This document shows, piece after piece, positions 14,061 to 14,120 of a stretch of 14,120 bases of DNA; within the stretch, counting starts at the first letter, position 1, and every line of letters starts with the position of its first letter. The notes under the pieces are model-generated. The model was not told where the DNA came from, searched no databases, and saw nothing but the letters and a program-made list of their open reading frames with translations. The position numbers and the translations under genes are program-made. Origin of the DNA: Anaerobacillus sp. (GTDB lineage: Bacteria > Bacillota > Bacilli > Bacillales > Anaerobacillaceae). The stretch lies in the NCBI GenBank assembly GCA_007118195.1, contig SKSA01000334.1, positions 1-14,120 of the forward strand, given 5' to 3'.

Positions 14061-14103
14061 ACTAAATATAGACGTATCGATTTAACATCCGTCTGTATTT
14101 AGT
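14061..14103. repeat. 14-bp inverted repeat at the right edge
   Basis: ACTAAATATAGACG (14061-14074) and CGTCTGTATTTAGT (14090-14103) are complementary apart from one A/G position and enclose a 15-nt loop. A GGGGATCCCC palindrome (14023-14036 region) and the sequence TTTCAGCTCACC lie just to the left. No gene is seen from 13874 to the end. The structure could belong to a leader RNA or element that continues past the window. Confidence 0.55.
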
Positions 14104-14120
14104 GCCTAGTAGTGACTGAC

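Overview
This AT-rich window looks like chromosome from a spore-forming Bacillaceae bacterium. The evidence is the B. subtilis-type block fer / ypbB-recQ-ypbD-ypbE, strong AGGAGG-type ribosome binding sites, several TTG starts, a T-box leader, a CcpA cre site and LysM peptidases. The left-hand pair encodes a dicluster ferredoxin and a P-loop ATPase of the kind found with 2-oxoacid:ferredoxin oxidoreductases. This points to an anaerobic or facultative lineage (an Anaerobacillus-like alkaliphile would fit), but that is inference.

Layout. 1-1030: a minus-strand operon of a P-loop ATPase followed by a 2x[4Fe-4S] ferredoxin, running off the left edge, with a cre palindrome inside its promoter. 1031-2487: a convergent pair (plus-strand DUF2663/YpbF-like membrane protein, minus-strand unknown 72-aa protein) sharing one terminator, then a gene-free stretch with a perfect 24-bp AT-rich hairpin and a minus-strand terminator. 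2488-6074: minus-strand operon ypbB-recQ-ypbD-ypbE, with ypbB and recQ overlapping by 26 nt. 6075-6691: divergent promoter region, then fer with its terminator. 6693-8086: minus-strand LutR-like GntR/FadR regulator followed by a Crp/Fnr regulator. 8167-9373: GC-rich hairpin and a LysM-M14 peptidase. 9426-11471: promoter, T-box leader and serA. 11546-12358: PHP-family histidinol phosphatase. 12506-12901: unknown protein with a winged-helix-like tail. 13001-13873: secreted M23-LysM endopeptidase with a candidate sigma-E promoter. The right edge holds an inverted repeat and no gene.

How it works together. The window is mostly ordinary housekeeping chromosome. The noteworthy regulation is: (i) CcpA control predicted for the ferredoxin-linked oxidoreductase operon; (ii) a tRNA-sensing T-box on serine biosynthesis, whose TGGC bulge fits the G73 discriminator of tRNA-Ser; (iii) a short RecQ lacking HRDC, coupled to YpbB, which carries a helicase-tail-type HTH, suggesting a two-subunit helicase. 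I did not find a clearly new defence or mobile system, CRISPR array, tRNA, rRNA or insertion sequence.
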